NCBI GenBank assembly: GCA_964531325.1
Contig: CAZHCW010000015.1
Coordinates: 29,977 to 93,976 of the forward strand
DNA length: 64,000 nt
Reading direction: 5' to 3'
From: UTCHB3 sp964531325
GTDB lineage: Bacteria; Bacteroidota; Ignavibacteria; Ignavibacteriales; Ignavibacteriaceae
The translations under genes and the position numbers were made by a program. Each line of letters begins with the position of its first letter. The first letter of the stretch is position 1. Positions 36,801-45,853 of this stretch are shown piece after piece. Below the pieces are notes generated by a model that searched no databases, was not told the DNA's origin, and saw nothing but the letters and a program-made list of their open reading frames with translations.

Positions 36801-37635
36801 AATCATTACAGCCTCAAAATTTATTACCTTTCTCGAGTGTCCATTTAAATATTATCTGAACTACATATCAGGGGTAGCAAACATATCAAACTTTGCAAAA
36901 CTGATCCCAACCGATCAACCCACAAGTACCGATGAGGAATATCTTGTGGAAGACTCTTCTCTTGCTATTGCAGAAGGGAACGATTCAACAGCCCGGAGGA
37001 GCAGTTTTGGAGCGGTAGCAGGATCGATTATTCATGATTATCTCGCAAAAATGGACTCAATCCACTTCTCTGAAATACTTTTGAAAGAATTGATTGAAAA
37101 CTATCTTTTAAATAATTTGGATATTGGAACCGATAAAAATCAGCTTACAAAAATTATCTCACACAAACTTGAAAAGTATCTGGCATCGCAACAGGCAACA
37201 CAAATTGCGAATTTTACCAAATCTCACAACGAATTCGAAATTTTTCTTCGTTATGGTTCTTTTTATCTGATGGGTGTGATTGACAAGATTATTATATTAG
37301 AAGATAGAATCATCATAATTGATTATAAGACAGGTAAAAATTTGGAAGATGTGATGGAAAGATACTCGGCTCAGCTGGATTTTTATGCTTTCCTTGTTTC
37401 ACAAATCTTCCCCAATATTAATACTTTTGAACTTCGATTGATCTCGATTGATAATACTGATGAATCTATAACCAGAATTGTTTCCCGAAATTCTGTATCA
37501 CAAACTGAAGATAAACTTAATACTTTTGTTGATACCCTCAGATCAACTATATCAAATTCCGGTTTTTTTAGAAATACCGGACATTGCCATAAATGTAAAT
37601 TTAGTATCCATAATAACAGATGTTTTGTACCATGA
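33886..37635 (+). CDS. AddA-like UvrD-family helicase with C-terminal iron-staple nuclease
   Basis: 1249-residue recombination helicase-nuclease. SF1A motifs: Walker A ANAGSGKTR (about 24-32), motif II IDEYQDT (about 390), GDKKQSIYGFRDAD, motif V IHQAKGLEF (about 782), motif VI YVAITRA (about 860). The C-terminal PD-(D/E)XK nuclease has GVIDKIII and IDYKTG (about 1145) with QLDFYAF. It also carries Cys in LECPFKYY (about 985) and a terminal CHKC plus Cys eight residues later, the layout of the 4Fe-4S staple seen in AddB and AdnB. Such enzymes resect double-strand breaks. No AddB partner is adjacent. Confidence 0.88.
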   Translation: MATLTNQQKLASGLDNHILVTANAGSGKTRVLAGRFVDALLNENVRVNDLAAITFTDKAASELYAKIRLELTTLYASTDDVALKNRINNLIKDLINSNISTIHSFCSGLLKEYAVEAGIDPGFTLVDKKAAQELLNDSIDKVISDSLADSSLNPIIKKVIRLFKGTENFKRAQAEMIRNRKRMMTWLNNFDGDPDSNTIYKYSLDKIEEFISILFPTLELQLSKLEELNNFILEQSGSQIAEAGRLHLDRYHSASGFLEKFAHLSNFIHTINTKSQTLIKLRSQQYITAKISKLIPSENELEYRAINDNLTSIFFPATEFDLTSENNLLILFSEYSQLLSETYKMVSDEFDKAKKRINCIDFEDMLIFTADLLTKETIRKNVTGKFKYIMIDEYQDTNDLQFAIFLPILGDLSAGNLYVVGDKKQSIYGFRDADLNVFNKTAKKITENSGNSVILEHTFRLSKELTAFVNKIFPSIFSTYNPLFDGSNEQFVNKRLLTSAVDYEDTTFFDINKHYKKSEISFLINREKSAAKKKSEGEFIEEKSVLSPDEKEAKLLVSHLANHFKEICEYNNNSAEEKLSVAILTRKRDDFVFLERALAEVNIPYELMGGKRFYQHQVVQDISLIFRFITDPDDDFTLYSLLRSPFFSFSDEDLLIISQVPGTTVFSKLGFPGVAEEKVYSKAFILLTHLKSLSLEARPYEIIDFMLSKTPYLAVIQNRQNGRQYLSNVRKILSQSIEFEESPFNSVFDYNEYLTGLISLEEDETQAPLALDEMSVKIMTIHQAKGLEFTTVYIFAAGDPAFYTATQKENSLAVNKELGLIFKVPETEDIFYKSKESLHFRLAEYWRSQVSIEEAKRVLYVAITRAANNLIICGTVKDDKPQKKSFLEMVFRALNLDMIPENDLSFQVSNMKIAKNIDDTVVEMVAEDFDLEINFIYDFDSTESSFTSKQNQQLRKDFHIHPESIPKLYSDEIITASKFITFLECPFKYYLNYISGVANISNFAKLIPTDQPTSTDEEYLVEDSSLAIAEGNDSTARRSSFGAVAGSIIHDYLAKMDSIHFSEILLKELIENYLLNNLDIGTDKNQLTKIISHKLEKYLASQQATQIANFTKSHNEFEIFLRYGSFYLMGVIDKIIILEDRIIIIDYKTGKNLEDVMERYSAQLDFYAFLVSQIFPNINTFELRLISIDNTDESITRIVSRNSVSQTEDKLNTFVDTLRSTISNSGFFRNTGHCHKCKFSIHNNRCFVP

Positions 37636-38762
37636 ATAAATTAATCAATAAACTTGATATGTTGTATCTTCCTTTTAGAAACAACTTTTTACAAATTGTG
37701 AATAAATCCAGAACTATTTTACTCTTTGCACTTTTTGCTGTTACGGGTACTCTATTTACGGGGTGTGCAACCATTACTCCTGAGCCTTCTTCAACATGTA
37801 AATTGTTTGATGTTCCACCTGAATTAACAGATGGGGCATTAAAAGATTCTGCATTTATTTTTTATACATCTGCTTTAAAAGGTAAAAAATTCTTTCTTGA
37901 TCCCGGACATGGGGGCGACGACAGGAAGAATAAAAGCCCTAATGGTCTGGTGATTGAAGCAGACATCAACCTTAAAGTTGCGCTCTATCTTCGCGATTTC
38001 CTCGTTAAATCAGGTGCTGTTGTTTATATGTCAAGGGATAAAGATCAAACAGTTGAACTTAAAGAAAGAACCAATATCGCAAATAAGACTGATGCAGAGT
38101 TTTTTATTTCCGTGCATCATAACGCACCCGGAAAAGCCTCTGACAGGTTTACAAACTATGCCTCTACCTATTATCACGCCACCGAAGAAGATTACGAACA
38201 CCACCCCTCAAACAGGGACCTGGCGAGATATATAAACAGAGATTTGGCTTTTAATACCGGTACTCCGGCGGGGCTTGCTTCATTTGACGGGACTATCTCT
38301 GACTACCTAATCTATCCCGGAGACGGCTTCTCCGTTCTCCGAAATATTAATATCCCCGCTGTGCTTGTTGAATGTACTTTTTTCACCAATCTTAATGAGG
38401 AGTTAAGACTTGCCGATACAATGTATAATATGACCGAAGCATGGGGCATCTACAAAGGTATTGGCAAATACTTTCGAGCAAATCCACCAACCATCTCACT
38501 TAAAAGTAAGACTTTAAAAAAAGGCAATCTTCAACTGAAGTTGGAAATTAACTCAAAACAACCTGTTTTGTTACACACAATTAAAATCTATAATAATAAA
38601 ACTCTTTTAACTGAGGGCTCTTTTTCAATGGATAAAAATATTTTGACTGTCGATTTGGGTGATGCCTACAAAAGAGAAACTGAGGTAAAGGTCATTTTCT
38701 CTAATAAGGCAGGCCTTAGCAATTTACCATTTAAACTCCTTCTCACTCCTGAAGTAAACTAA
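37632..38762 (+). CDS. N-acetylmuramoyl-L-alanine amidase, lipoprotein (Amidase_3)
   Basis: Zinc amidase that cuts the amide bond between muramic acid and the stem peptide. The catalytic domain (about 75-280) shows all ligands: His in FLDPGHGG, Glu in GLVIEADIN, His in SVHHNAPG and the catalytic Glu in VLVECTFF. A C-terminal Ig-like domain (about 290-376) follows. The ATG at 37632 overlaps the helicase stop as ATGA; however GTG 37698 gives a cleaner lipoprotein signal (MNKSRTILLF to LFTGC, Cys at about 23). It is expected to sit on the inner face of the outer membrane or in the periplasm. Confidence 0.88.
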   Translation: MNKLINKLDMLYLPFRNNFLQIVNKSRTILLFALFAVTGTLFTGCATITPEPSSTCKLFDVPPELTDGALKDSAFIFYTSALKGKKFFLDPGHGGDDRKNKSPNGLVIEADINLKVALYLRDFLVKSGAVVYMSRDKDQTVELKERTNIANKTDAEFFISVHHNAPGKASDRFTNYASTYYHATEEDYEHHPSNRDLARYINRDLAFNTGTPAGLASFDGTISDYLIYPGDGFSVLRNINIPAVLVECTFFTNLNEELRLADTMYNMTEAWGIYKGIGKYFRANPPTISLKSKTLKKGNLQLKLEINSKQPVLLHTIKIYNNKTLLTEGSFSMDKNILTVDLGDAYKRETEVKVIFSNKAGLSNLPFKLLLTPEVN

Positions 38763-38775
38763 AAGGATATAACCT

Positions 38776-40383
38776 ATGCTCAATTATATCTGGGCTATTT
38801 TAATTTTTCTCGGTTTTGTTTCCGCTGTATTCTACGATTCTGTTGATACAGCCACTTCCAAATACAGAAATGGTACCCCTGTCGAAGTGGTCGTTTCGCA
38901 GGATTCAAACAATATTTCTCCGACAAAATTGGAAGTTTTGCTCGATTCAACTACTCTATCCAAACATTTTGGGACAAAAATTTCCTCCGCTATTAAAGGA
39001 GAAATCCTTTTTACACCAGAATTGTTACACAAAGAATCAAGTATCCTGTTTACGATTCCCGACGAAGCTGATGGAATTATCAAAGAAATAGCAAAATCAT
39101 CCGGTAAAGAGAAGGATATTACAGCCACTGCAATAATTAAAAAGTTAAACAACGGCAAATTTGGTGTATCTGTAACTCTCGAGTCCGTCACTTTGAAAAA
39201 AATAAAGGAACTTACCAATGCAGCAATAAGCTATGCAGGAACAGCAGTGGAAATTGCTCTCGGGTTGGTGGGAATAATGGCAATGTGGCTTGGAATAATG
39301 AAAATTGCAGAAGCTGCAGGAGTTATAAACTATATAGCTATTGCGTTAAAACCGGTAACTAAAAGGCTGTTCCCTGATGTTCCTCACGACCATCCTGCGA
39401 TCGGGTCTATAATAATGAATGTATCAGCAAATTTTCTGGGGTTATCGAATGCAGCTACACCTTTTGGACTAAAAGCGATGGAGGAACTTGATAAACTAAA
39501 TCCCGAGAAAGGTACTGCTACGAATGCGATGTGTACTTTTTTAGCGATCAACACAGCCGGGATGACCCTTATTCCTGCTACTGCAATTGCGATAAGGGCA
39601 GCTGCAGGCAGTACACAACCGGCAGTAATAATTGGCACTTCTCTATTTGCTTCTGCGTGTGCAACAACAGCCGGATTGATTGCCGTAAAAACACTTGAAA
39701 AATTTTCATTAAACAGAGCTGAAGGACTTCAATTCCTGAAAGCTGTTGGGAAAAAAGCTCTGTTTGTTGTTCCGGTTATTGCCCTTATTATCTATCTTTT
39801 TGTTTCCGGAACTTTTAATTTTTCTTCGTTTGGAGTTGATACCGGAACATTAAAATCTGTAATTGATGTTTTTTCAGCTTTGGCCATTCCTCTTATCATT
39901 TTTACATTTGTCTTGATGGGCTTGATAAAAAAGGTTAAAGTTTATGAAACTTTCATCGAAGGGGCCAAGGATGGATTTAATGTTGCGCTAAAAATAATCC
40001 CTTATCTGGTGGCCATGCTTGTTGCAATCGGAATTTTCAGAGCAAGTGGTGGAATGGATATACTTGTCTGGTGTCTTTCGCCTGTCACAAATCTTGTTGG
40101 AATGCCCGCAGAAGCTCTACCAATGGCATTGATGAGACCCCTCTCAGGCAGTGGTTCAATCGCCATAATGACTGAAATAATCAAAACACACGGTCCCGAC
40201 TCTCTACTCGGATTAATGGTTTCAACATTCTTTGGAAGTACAGAAACAACATTTTATGTACTTGCAGTCTATTTTGGATCCGTTAATGTTAAAAGGACAC
40301 GCCATGCTCTTCCCGCAGGGCTAATAGCGGATGTGGTTGGACTTCTTATGGCAGTATTTATTGTCAGATTGTTGTTTGGTTAA
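38776..40383 (+). CDS. Nucleoside-recognition (Gate) domain membrane protein, fused SpmA/SpmB type
   Basis: 535-residue inner-membrane protein with about ten helices. Two copies of the nucleoside-recognition (Gate) domain are fused: the first around 150-300 (GLVGIMAMWLGIMKIAEAAG, like SpmA) and the second around 380-535 (like SpmB, with MRPLSGSGSIAIMTEI and FGSTETTFYVLAVYFGS). The first about 140 residues form an extracytoplasmic loop after one helix. In Bacillus, SpmA and SpmB affect spore-core dehydration. In non-sporulating bacteria the substrate is unknown. A spacing of 13 bases to the amidase gene suggests one operon with a cell-wall context. Confidence 0.85.
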   Translation: MLNYIWAILIFLGFVSAVFYDSVDTATSKYRNGTPVEVVVSQDSNNISPTKLEVLLDSTTLSKHFGTKISSAIKGEILFTPELLHKESSILFTIPDEADGIIKEIAKSSGKEKDITATAIIKKLNNGKFGVSVTLESVTLKKIKELTNAAISYAGTAVEIALGLVGIMAMWLGIMKIAEAAGVINYIAIALKPVTKRLFPDVPHDHPAIGSIIMNVSANFLGLSNAATPFGLKAMEELDKLNPEKGTATNAMCTFLAINTAGMTLIPATAIAIRAAAGSTQPAVIIGTSLFASACATTAGLIAVKTLEKFSLNRAEGLQFLKAVGKKALFVVPVIALIIYLFVSGTFNFSSFGVDTGTLKSVIDVFSALAIPLIIFTFVLMGLIKKVKVYETFIEGAKDGFNVALKIIPYLVAMLVAIGIFRASGGMDILVWCLSPVTNLVGMPAEALPMALMRPLSGSGSIAIMTEIIKTHGPDSLLGLMVSTFFGSTETTFYVLAVYFGSVNVKRTRHALPAGLIADVVGLLMAVFIVRLLFG

Positions 40384-40493
40384 TTAAACAAACAATGATT
40401 TTGGATAAACATGATGAACAGATTTTATATTCAGTAAATCTGATAAACGATCTATTCTTTTGTTGTTCTCTCTTATCTCTGTTTATTTAAAAC

Positions 40494-40533
40494 AAAAAAC
40501 GGCTGCCCGATAATCGGACAGCCGTTTTTTTTA
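40494..40533. terminator. Bidirectional terminator between convergent genes
   Basis: AAAACGGCTG, CCGAT/TCGG inner pairing, CAGCCGTTTT with A and T runs on either side. It serves the Gate-domain gene (+) and the OmpA gene (-). Confidence 0.9.
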
Positions 40534-40549
40534 TTACAGTAAGTTTTAT

Positions 40550-42313
40550 TTAGTTCAAAACCTTAAATTCAACGCGTCTGTTCATCGCACGACCTTCAGC
40601 AGAACCATTGTCTGCAACAGGAACTGATGAACCATAACCTTTAGAGGTTAGTCTTGAAGCATCTACACCTTTTTCAATCAAGAAATTCATAACTGCTTGA
40701 GCTCTTTTTTCCGAAAGAATAAGGTTGCTTGCATCATTTCCTACGGCATCTGTATGTCCACCAACTTCGATCCTCATGTTGGGGTTCGACAGTAGAATTT
40801 GAGAAGCATGATTAAGTATCGGATATGATTCAGGACGAAGATCCGCTTTTGCAAAATCAAAGTTAACACCGTAGAGAACCCAGCTCTGTGTCTGATCTTT
40901 TCCGGAATATTGTTTAATCATATCTTCGATCTTATTGTAATCAATTGGATCAGGTTGATACTTCTTCACAATCTCTTCAATTTTTGCATAATCAACAGGA
41001 TCATATTTTACCTGAGGATCATCCTTTTTAGGATCTTTATCTTTTGCTTTGCCGTCATCTTTTACGCCACCATACAAAGGTGGAGCGTCAGCTTTATCAC
41101 CACGGTCGATATACATATTCAGACCAACACTAAAAGTCATGTAGCTGTCGTAAGGCCCGCCAAGGAACCCGCCAACAGGAGACGACATGGCTATATTACC
41201 GTCGAGTCTGTCGTGTGAAGCTGTATTATATGCCACTTCTGTTGTAATTGAATAGCTTTCAGAGAAAAGTTTCCAGTCAGCACCAAGCAACAAATTAAAT
41301 CCGTAATCGAATTTCCATTCACCATCTTTGATTGAAAGTGTTGTTGGGTTGGTAACTGAATACATATAAGCACTTCCACCCATACCAATATATGGTGATA
41401 CCGGTTCAAATGGTAAAAACTTATACAAAACATCTATTTGACCATTGATCATTTGAGTTTTTTGATCTTTGGCTGAACCTTTCATTTGAATAAATGAAGG
41501 TTTAAATCTCATTGTAACATACTCATTAAAAGCTTTTCCAATTTCAAGATATCCACCAAATCCGCCTTCTTTACCCAATTCGTCAGTTCCTGCAAATCTT
41601 GGATAAATGAGACCAACTCCCCATTTCCAACTGTTTTTGTAAACAGGATATCTTTCGATCATCGGGGAATCTTTCTCTTTAGGATCCGCCCCTGCAAAAT
41701 ATTTACTCTTTGGACCAAACCCAAAATTGTAGAGAACGCCCACTTGGAAATTCATGTAGCTATCGCGTCTTCCACCAAGCATACCGCCGATTGGACCATT
41801 TGTTCCGTCCAAACGATCGTTAGTCACAGAGTGATAAGAAATCTCTGCATTAAGATCCCAATTTTTTGCAATCAGGTCTTTTACAATAAATCCAAATCCA
41901 AGGTCTGTGGAATATTCTGGAATTAGTTCTTCTTTCCCGTCAACCGGTTTGTTCATCTGCTGAAGAAATCCGGAGAACCCCATGGAAAGGTATGGAGTGA
42001 ACGCATGTTCAGGGATAAAATAATAATTTAACGCAAAACCGGCACCAAAAAGATCAGTGGTACTATTGTTTACGGATTGTGACTCGAGATGGGTATAAAA
42101 CGGTCTCATTCTCAAGCCAACATGTTCGGACAAATCAAGCTCAATACTTGCGTAACCACCCAAATTAAATTCTTTACCACCGGCATCTGTGCCAACGAGA
42201 CGGGGATATCCCAAGCCTAAGCCAAAACGCCATTGATCAGTATAAACTTGCGCGCTTAAATTTAGAGTTCCTATTAAAAATAACAGGGAAATCCCTATCA
42301 ACAGCTTATTCAT
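40550..42313 (-). CDS. OmpA-family outer membrane protein with duplicated barrel domain
   Basis: 587 residues. Signal peptide 1-21; then two homologous eight-strand-like beta-barrel domains (about 25-200 and 228-410), each opening with a Trp/Phe-rich strand and GLGLGYPRLVGTD or GVGLIYPRFAGTD; a charged linker with two copies of a helix motif (VDYAKIEEIVKKY and IDYNKIEDMIKQY, about 440-475); and a C-terminal peptidoglycan-binding OmpA domain (about 478-587) with FDFAKADLRPES, GHTDAVGNDASN and RAMNRRVEF. It anchors the outer membrane to peptidoglycan. The tandem barrel is unusual for the family. Confidence 0.9.
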   Translation of the reverse strand: MNKLLIGISLLFLIGTLNLSAQVYTDQWRFGLGLGYPRLVGTDAGGKEFNLGGYASIELDLSEHVGLRMRPFYTHLESQSVNNSTTDLFGAGFALNYYFIPEHAFTPYLSMGFSGFLQQMNKPVDGKEELIPEYSTDLGFGFIVKDLIAKNWDLNAEISYHSVTNDRLDGTNGPIGGMLGGRRDSYMNFQVGVLYNFGFGPKSKYFAGADPKEKDSPMIERYPVYKNSWKWGVGLIYPRFAGTDELGKEGGFGGYLEIGKAFNEYVTMRFKPSFIQMKGSAKDQKTQMINGQIDVLYKFLPFEPVSPYIGMGGSAYMYSVTNPTTLSIKDGEWKFDYGFNLLLGADWKLFSESYSITTEVAYNTASHDRLDGNIAMSSPVGGFLGGPYDSYMTFSVGLNMYIDRGDKADAPPLYGGVKDDGKAKDKDPKKDDPQVKYDPVDYAKIEEIVKKYQPDPIDYNKIEDMIKQYSGKDQTQSWVLYGVNFDFAKADLRPESYPILNHASQILLSNPNMRIEVGGHTDAVGNDASNLILSEKRAQAVMNFLIEKGVDASRLTSKGYGSSVPVADNGSAEGRAMNRRVEFKVLN

Positions 42314-42526
42314 ATGCGTATTTTCCTATTTTTGACAATTCAACTATGTAATGTAATAAAATAATTAGCCGATACAAATACTTTTTTTTGTTAATTTTGA
42401 AAGATCATAACTACTTAACTCTTTGAAAAACAACCAGATTAATAGATTTATGTAAAGTAACTTTTTAATCGACACCTCAATAAAGCGAGCAAAGTTGTTC
42501 TATTTTTTTAATTAATCGGGATTAAT

Positions 42527-42534
42527 TATATTTG
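42527..42534 (+). promoter_or_regulatory. Candidate -7 box for tRNA-Pro
   Basis: TATATTTG, an exact TAnnTTTG match 14 bases before the first base of the tRNA, so transcription would begin just upstream of the mature 5' end. A T-rich stretch, not a clear TTG, lies at -33. Confidence 0.4.
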
Positions 42535-42547
42535 GAATCACTATTTT

Positions 42548-42625
42548 CGGGGTGTAGCGCAGCCCGGTTAGCGCGCGTCGTTCGGGACGACGAGGTCGAG
42601 AGTTCAAATCCCTCCACCCCGACCA
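42548..42625 (+). tRNA. tRNA-Pro (anticodon CGG)
   Basis: Complete cloverleaf: acceptor CGGGGTG with CACCCCG, D arm GCGC/GCGC, anticodon stem CGTCG/CGACG around loop TTCGGGA (anticodon CGG, decoding CCG), T arm with loop TTCAAAT, discriminator A and an encoded CCA end. The T stem has one A-C mismatch (GAGAG against CCCTC). The gene yajQ follows after 19 bases. Confidence 0.95.
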
Positions 42626-42644
42626 ATAACAGGAAAAACAATAT

Positions 42645-43142
42645 ATGGCATCAAATCATTCATTCGACATAGTATCGGAAGTGGATTTTCAGGAGGTTGA
42701 CAACGCTGTCAATCAGGCATTAAAAGAGATTATCCAACGGTATGACCTTAAAGAGTCTCATACCACAATTGAACTTTCAAAAAAAGATAAAAGCATTTCT
42801 ATCCATACGAAAGATGACTATTCGCTTTCTCAAAGTATCGATATATTGCAGACGAAATTTATCAGGAGAGGAATGTCGATAAAGGTTTTAAAATTAAATG
42901 AACCTGAACCGGCTTCCGGAGGTTCTTTAAGACAAAAAATTGATCTTAGAAGTGGAATCTCAAAAGAGGATGCAAAAGAGATTACAAAACTGATAAAAGA
43001 ATCGAAATTAAAGGTTAGTGCCCAGATTCAGGATGAACAGGTGAGGGTGACCGCTTCTAAAATTGACGATCTTCAGGCGGTTCAACAGCTCGTTAAGGAT
43101 AAGGATTTTACCTTTCCTGTACAGTTCGTCAACTACAAATGA
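42645..43142 (+). CDS. yajQ: YajQ family nucleotide-binding protein
   Basis: 165-residue cytoplasmic protein of the YajQ/UPF0234 family, with two ferredoxin-like halves. Signature segments are FDIVSEVDFQEVDNAVNQAL at the N-terminus, RYDLKESHTTIEL, and VRVTASKIDDLQAVQQL near the end. Some members bind c-di-GMP and act as transcription co-factors; whether this one does cannot be read from the sequence. It is transcribed after tRNA-Pro, perhaps by read-through. Confidence 0.93.
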   Translation: MASNHSFDIVSEVDFQEVDNAVNQALKEIIQRYDLKESHTTIELSKKDKSISIHTKDDYSLSQSIDILQTKFIRRGMSIKVLKLNEPEPASGGSLRQKIDLRSGISKEDAKEITKLIKESKLKVSAQIQDEQVRVTASKIDDLQAVQQLVKDKDFTFPVQFVNYK

Positions 43143-43186
43143 TCCAATTATTGTGTGAAGGGATGTGCCATAAACGGTATATCCCC

Positions 43187-45847
43187 TTACCTCCTTCCAC
43201 TAAAGAAGTTATCCGATTTCTCAAGTTTTAGATCCTGTAGCTGTGGCGCTTTCACTTTTATCTCAAATCGATAACCTGTATATGTTCCAATCGGATTCCA
43301 GATAAAATTCATTATCCAGCAGTGTAGATCACGACTTACCACAATTTGTGGTGCAGCAAACTCTTTATTCTCAAAATCGTAACTTCCCCCCATCGAAAAT
43401 TTCCAATACTTGGTAAGATTAAAGTTTAGATCTGCTCTTAATGTTGTGTATTTTAAGACCTGAATTGGTGTCACCCTGTTTTCGTTGTAGTTGAATGAAA
43501 GATTCAGTGACCACGGTATCGAAAAATCCGGATCCACATCGGCGTACAACCCCTGATAATTCCTGTTTTGATAATACACTTTTTCTTGAATAGCTGCCGA
43601 ATCGGTTACTCCCGCCTCTTTCGCTTTATCTGCAATGAGTATCGCCGATGCTGAAAAGTTGAAATTTCTCAACTGAACCAGTCCTTGTCCTTCACTGATA
43701 AGAAATTTATTCAGCTCCCTGCCGTTTTCATCCCAAACATAGGGACTAAAAACCGCCGAACCCGATAGACTCAAAAAATCCAAAATCTGCGTCCTGTAAT
43801 CGAGGAAAAGATTGGAAAGTTTTAAACTGTCAGCAGCAAAATTATAAGACATTGCAGCATTAAAGTTAAGAAGTTGAATCTTTTTCTCTTTTGAAGTCGT
43901 GTCCGTTAGATCTGGTTTTGTTTTTATTTCAAAAATATTGGAAATACCAAGCCGCAAGTTTTGCTGTTCGCCCATCGGAGCCCCGCCAAATATCTCTCTT
44001 TCATATTTGCTGTATTTAACCGGTCGTGCCAGTGCATCGGTATATGAACTATAATATCCCCATCCATCGGCTGCAAAATCGGGCTGGAAGTCGTAGCTTA
44101 GTGTAGGAATTACAGTATGCCGAAGTGCAGCAACTCCAAAAGCATCTACGGGAAACATACCATAAAGTTTTGTTGTAGCTGATACCCCTACTCTGAAAGT
44201 CCTCACAAAACCAAGTTTCTCCACATCAGTTGTTACAATTGAATCAGCCAGAGCATTGGTTCCCATAAGTGAATACTGGTAGGAACTCATCATGTTTGAT
44301 CCAAGTGGACCGGGAATATAAATGGAAGTTCTTTCAATTTGTTTGTTATACCACAGTTCCTGATAAGAAACATTTGGGGTAAAATTGATATAGCCAATTT
44401 TTGGGGAAACTGAAAGACTGATATTGTGTTTAAAACCACCTCTTACATCAAGAACACCCAAAATTGTCTTCCGGTTGTTTTGAAATTGACCTGAATAACT
44501 TAAACCAAGTTTTTCGTACCAGGCTTGTTCATTGGTGATATCAGCACTTCTGAAGGGATAAAACACTGATTTTGTAAACGCAATATTTGGCAAAACTTCA
44601 CTTATGTTCCCACTTTGCAATTCTTGTTCCCGGCTGTAATTTACACTTAAACCTGCACCAAGATTTTCAAAATTCTGGAAATATGTGACATTTGAATAGA
44701 TGTTATTTCTTAACAGATCGTTATAATTTGAGCTGTTCTGTCGGATATAATCGCTTGAGACAAATTCTATATTTGCATCAATTCGTGAATCAGGAGTAAG
44801 TGGCTGATTATGAACCATCCTTAGTCGCCAGTTTTTTTCGATTGACTTATCCGGGTCAGTATCTCCGCCCCGGGTTAAATTGGAATAACCGGCTTCCACA
44901 TATCCTGTAAAATCGTACCGTTTTGCATACCGAAAACTTCCATTTAGCCCCCAGCCCCCACGGGTATAATAATCTCCTGTAACTGTCAGATCAAGATAAT
45001 CGTTTATCGCCCAGTAGTATCCAAAACGGGAAAGATATCTGCCATATCCCTCTCGACTTCCGAATGCAGGTGCAAGAAGTCCCGATCTTCTCCCCTTTTG
45101 TAAAGGAATTACAGCAAATGGAAGGGGTATCGGAAACGGAACACCACCAAATGTCAGCCATATCCATTTACCAATCAGTTGCTCATCGGGAATAACTTTC
45201 ATTTGAGTGCAAACAAAACCATAATGTGGTGGATCATGATCACAAGTTGTGTAAAACCCTCCCTCAACAAAATAGTTTTTGTCATCCATTTTTTTAATCT
45301 TTACACCCGAGTAGGATGCCTCCTGATTATCGGTGGATGCGTAAGTGATGTAACCCTTCTTCGTCTTGAAGTTGTATTTCATTACTTCACCATAATATTT
45401 ATCCTTACCGTCAATCAATTCAGGTTTCTGTTTTTTTATCAGGAAACCGGAACTGTCAACTTCCGTGGCATAAGCATCAAGATTTGAAGTTTCCATATAA
45501 ACGATTATCCTGCCACTTTTCAACTCAGTTGTTCGATATTTGACCACAGCATCATTATAAATCTCTATCCGTTTTTGTTTTGTAAAAAACAAAATGGAAT
45601 CTGTGGCAGATGCATAGATAAGAGTGTCGATGTCACTTTTTACAACAGAATCCTTTTTGGCAAGTGAATCAAGGTTCAATCCAAGTGAATCAGGATTAAT
45701 AATAGAGTCATTTATGGAAACAAGAAGTGTGTCCGTGGGAGAGGGGATGGTATCGTTGGGTGAGAACACAATTCGGCGGACCGCTCCATTTGCATTTAGA
45801 ACGACAAAAAACAAAAAAAACAACAGAATAAGAGGAGTACGAGTCAT
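43187..45847 (-). CDS. lptD: LptD-like LPS assembly outer membrane protein
   Basis: 886-residue outer-membrane protein. Signal peptide 1-21; a low-complexity Asp/Ser stretch (about 30-80); an OstA-type beta-jellyroll (about 85-230, ATDSILFF to YFVEGGFYTTCDHDPPHYGF); then a long beta-barrel with the conserved entry PFAVIPLQKGRRSGLLAP. Two Cys (in TTCDHDPP and FVCTQ) are in the region that forms disulfides in LptD, but the pattern is not the E. coli one. LptD inserts lipopolysaccharide in the outer leaflet with LptE, which I do not see here. It is encoded 6 bases after the Gfo/Idh gene. Confidence 0.85.
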   Translation of the reverse strand: MTRTPLILLFFLFFVVLNANGAVRRIVFSPNDTIPSPTDTLLVSINDSIINPDSLGLNLDSLAKKDSVVKSDIDTLIYASATDSILFFTKQKRIEIYNDAVVKYRTTELKSGRIIVYMETSNLDAYATEVDSSGFLIKKQKPELIDGKDKYYGEVMKYNFKTKKGYITYASTDNQEASYSGVKIKKMDDKNYFVEGGFYTTCDHDPPHYGFVCTQMKVIPDEQLIGKWIWLTFGGVPFPIPLPFAVIPLQKGRRSGLLAPAFGSREGYGRYLSRFGYYWAINDYLDLTVTGDYYTRGGWGLNGSFRYAKRYDFTGYVEAGYSNLTRGGDTDPDKSIEKNWRLRMVHNQPLTPDSRIDANIEFVSSDYIRQNSSNYNDLLRNNIYSNVTYFQNFENLGAGLSVNYSREQELQSGNISEVLPNIAFTKSVFYPFRSADITNEQAWYEKLGLSYSGQFQNNRKTILGVLDVRGGFKHNISLSVSPKIGYINFTPNVSYQELWYNKQIERTSIYIPGPLGSNMMSSYQYSLMGTNALADSIVTTDVEKLGFVRTFRVGVSATTKLYGMFPVDAFGVAALRHTVIPTLSYDFQPDFAADGWGYYSSYTDALARPVKYSKYEREIFGGAPMGEQQNLRLGISNIFEIKTKPDLTDTTSKEKKIQLLNFNAAMSYNFAADSLKLSNLFLDYRTQILDFLSLSGSAVFSPYVWDENGRELNKFLISEGQGLVQLRNFNFSASAILIADKAKEAGVTDSAAIQEKVYYQNRNYQGLYADVDPDFSIPWSLNLSFNYNENRVTPIQVLKYTTLRADLNFNLTKYWKFSMGGSYDFENKEFAAPQIVVSRDLHCWIMNFIWNPIGTYTGYRFEIKVKAPQLQDLKLEKSDNFFSGRR

Positions 45848-45853
45848 TTTTGG

